Below are positions 62,419 to 64,000 of a stretch of DNA of 64,000 nt, piece after piece. Below the pieces are notes generated by a model. The model was not told the DNA's origin and did not search any database. It worked only from the letters and a program-made list of their open reading frames with translations. Every line of letters starts with the position of its first letter. The stretch's first letter is position 1. This stretch comes from Planctomycetota bacterium (GTDB taxonomy: Bacteria > Planctomycetota > UBA11346): NCBI GenBank assembly GCA_016745075.1, contig JADGDD010000001.1, forward strand, positions 1,125-65,124, read 5' to 3'. Made by a program: the position numbers and the translations under genes.

Positions 62419-64000
62419 ATGACCACCACTGAAGCCCAGATCGAACGCGACTTCATCGCCAAGCTGCAAGAGCTGAAGTACACCTATCGCGACGATATCC
62501 GCGACCGTGATGCCTTGGAGCAGAACTTTCGCGAGAAATTCCAAAAGCTCAATGCCGCTACTCTTACCGACAGTGAGTTTGCTCGCCTCCTTGACCAAAT
62601 CACCTCCGCCGATGTCTACAAGTCAGCCGAAACGCTCCGCACCCGCAACGATTTCGAGCGCGATGACGGAACTCCGCTCAACTTCACCCTCGTGAATATC
62701 AAGGACTGGTGCAAAAACGACTTCGAAGTCGTCAGCCAGCTGCGCATCAATACCCAGAGCAGCTACCACCGCTATGATGTCATTCTGCTTATCAACGGTA
62801 TTCCCTGTGTGCAGGTTGAACTGAAAACCTTGGATGTCAGCTCGCGCCGGGCCATGCAACAGATCGTCGATTACAAGAGAGAGCCCGGCAACGGCTATAC
62901 CAACACCCTGCTGAGTTTCATGCAGCTCTTCATTGTCAGCAACCGGACCAACACCTACTACTTTGCCAACAACAATAGCCAGCACTTTGCCTTCGATGCC
63001 CAAGAACGCTTTTTACCGGTCTATCAGTTCGCCGACCGCCAAAACCGCTCCATCGCAGACCTCAATCGTTTCGCTGCGGCCTTCCTGCCTAAATGTACCC
63101 TTGGTCACATGATCAGCCGCTACATGGTCCTGGTCGCTAGTGAACAGAAGCTACTCATGATGCGGCCCTATCAGATCTATGCCGTTCAGGACATCGTGGA
63201 TTGCATCAATCAGAATTGCGGTAATGGCTATATTTGGCATACCACGGGATCGGGCAAGACCCTTACCTCCTTCAAGGCATCGACCCTCCTCAAGACCAAC
63301 TCTGACATAGACAAGTGCCTTTTCGTTGTCGATCGTAAGGACCTCGACCGCCAGACACGGGAAGAATTCAATAAATTTCAGAAAGGCTGTGTTGAGGAAA
63401 ATACCAACACTCATACGCTGGTTCGCCGTCTGCTTTCTACCGACTACGCCGATAAGGTCATCGTCACCACCATCCAGAAACTCGGCCTCGCCCTCGACGA
63501 GAACAGCAAACGCAATACCGGTCGCAAGCGACGAAACCAGCAAACCTACAAAGAGCAGCTCGCTCCGCTTGCCGATAAGCGCATAGCCATCATCTTCGAT
63601 GAGTGCCACCGTTCCCAATTCGGTGAAAACCACAAGGCTATCAAGGACTTCTTTCCCAACTCTCAGCTCTTCGGCTTCACTGGCACGCCTATCTTCCCCA
63701 AAAACTCCACTGTTCGTCAAATTAACGGCACAGAAGCCACCAACAAGACCACCGAAGACATCTTCGAGAAAAAACTCCATCAATACACCATCACCCACGC
63801 CATCGAAGATAAAAACGTCCTCAAGTTTCACGTCGATTATTTCAAACCAGAGGTCGAGAAGGGTAAGAAAGCTCCCAAGCCCGGCGAAGCCCTCGCCAAA
63901 AAGGCCGTCATCGAAGCCATTCTCGAACGTCACGACCAGGTCACTGCGCACCGGACCTTTAATGCCATCCTCGCCACCGCTTCAATCAATGATGCCATCG
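62419..64000 (+). CDS. hsdR: Type I restriction endonuclease subunit R, 3' end outside the window
   Basis: Open from ATG 62419 to the window end (527 codons), so it is absent from the ORF track. The N-terminal nuclease domain has the PD-(D/E)xK elements YDVILLINGIPCVQVELKT; the translocase follows with Walker A WHTTGSGKTLTS, DEAD-type FDECHRSQFG and GFTGTPIF. HsdR cuts DNA away from unmethylated HsdMS sites after ATP-driven translocation. HsdM and HsdS must lie outside the window. Codons are strongly GC-ending (GCC, CTC, ATC), unlike all genes to the left, pointing to recent transfer. AGGA precedes the ATG by nine bases. Confidence 0.9.
   Translation, partial: MTTTEAQIERDFIAKLQELKYTYRDDIRDRDALEQNFREKFQKLNAATLTDSEFARLLDQITSADVYKSAETLRTRNDFERDDGTPLNFTLVNIKDWCKNDFEVVSQLRINTQSSYHRYDVILLINGIPCVQVELKTLDVSSRRAMQQIVDYKREPGNGYTNTLLSFMQLFIVSNRTNTYYFANNNSQHFAFDAQERFLPVYQFADRQNRSIADLNRFAAAFLPKCTLGHMISRYMVLVASEQKLLMMRPYQIYAVQDIVDCINQNCGNGYIWHTTGSGKTLTSFKASTLLKTNSDIDKCLFVVDRKDLDRQTREEFNKFQKGCVEENTNTHTLVRRLLSTDYADKVIVTTIQKLGLALDENSKRNTGRKRRNQQTYKEQLAPLADKRIAIIFDECHRSQFGENHKAIKDFFPNSQLFGFTGTPIFPKNSTVRQINGTEATNKTTEDIFEKKLHQYTITHAIEDKNVLKFHVDYFKPEVEKGKKAPKPGEALAKKAVIEAILERHDQVTAHRTFNAILATASINDAI

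Overview
The window looks like the chromosome of a Gram-negative bacterium. It has an outer-membrane-type MlaF ATPase, LspA with several lipoproteins, a type IV pilus retraction ATPase and beta-barrel-like secreted proteins. The style (giant Calx-beta protein, MglA GTPase fused to a kinase-like domain, folP-cdaA-ybbR cluster, eukaryote-like IleRS, Lys-rich HU) suggests the Planctomycetota or another PVC-group lineage. That placement is inference from gene style only; there is no rRNA in the window to confirm it.

Positions 1-48262 are ordinary core and surface chromosome. In order they hold: the 3' part of a giant repetitive Calx-beta surface protein with a small lipoprotein; EVE-domain protein, Nif3-like protein and HU; PilT and a STAS protein; XseB, an RsmC-like rRNA methyltransferase and RsuA; a 2-oxoacid dehydrogenase operon (E1alpha, E1beta, E2); an LspA / MglA-pseudokinase / PhoH strand facing folP-cdaA-ybbR; a phosphoesterase, MazG-like pyrophosphohydrolase, TetR and HEAT protein; a tightly overlapping operon def, histidine kinase, NtrC-like regulator, surE, mlaF; TPR protein, MscS channel, a large secreted protein, FKBP isomerase and a B12-binding radical SAM protein; a 54-residue histidine-rich lipoprotein missing from the ORF track; a UPF0316-like membrane protein; IleRS; secreted proteins including a LysM lipoprotein; and RdgB. 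The chromosome part ends at tRNA-Asn(GTT).

The 3' end of tRNA-Asn is the attachment site of a 12,968-bp element bounded by direct repeats GGGGAGCCAC (48329-48338 and 61297-61306). It carries a large serine recombinase with two frameshifts, a rolling-circle-type Rep with iteron-like and inverted repeats downstream, an XRE regulator, two zinc-ribbon membrane proteins, a small resolvase, two unrecognised genes (one with a Rossmann or methyltransferase-like core) and a Gabija-like pair (OLD-type ATPase/TOPRIM nuclease plus UvrD-like helicase). It reads as an integrative, possibly mobilizable, defence element.

The most unusual observation is at its ends. The recombinase reading frame runs through the attachment core on both sides. 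In the integrated state it ends in codons read from antisense tRNA; in the predicted circle the same frame continues for 77 further codons into a DNA-binding-like tail now stranded at the other end (61066-61296). Integration would therefore remove the C-terminal tail of its own recombinase.

To the right of the element lies an older insertion at the same site: a related, decayed recombinase 3' half, a phage-capsid-like remnant with in-frame stops, and an incomplete GC-rich hsdR (type I restriction subunit) that runs off the window. Its base composition and codon use differ sharply from everything to its left.
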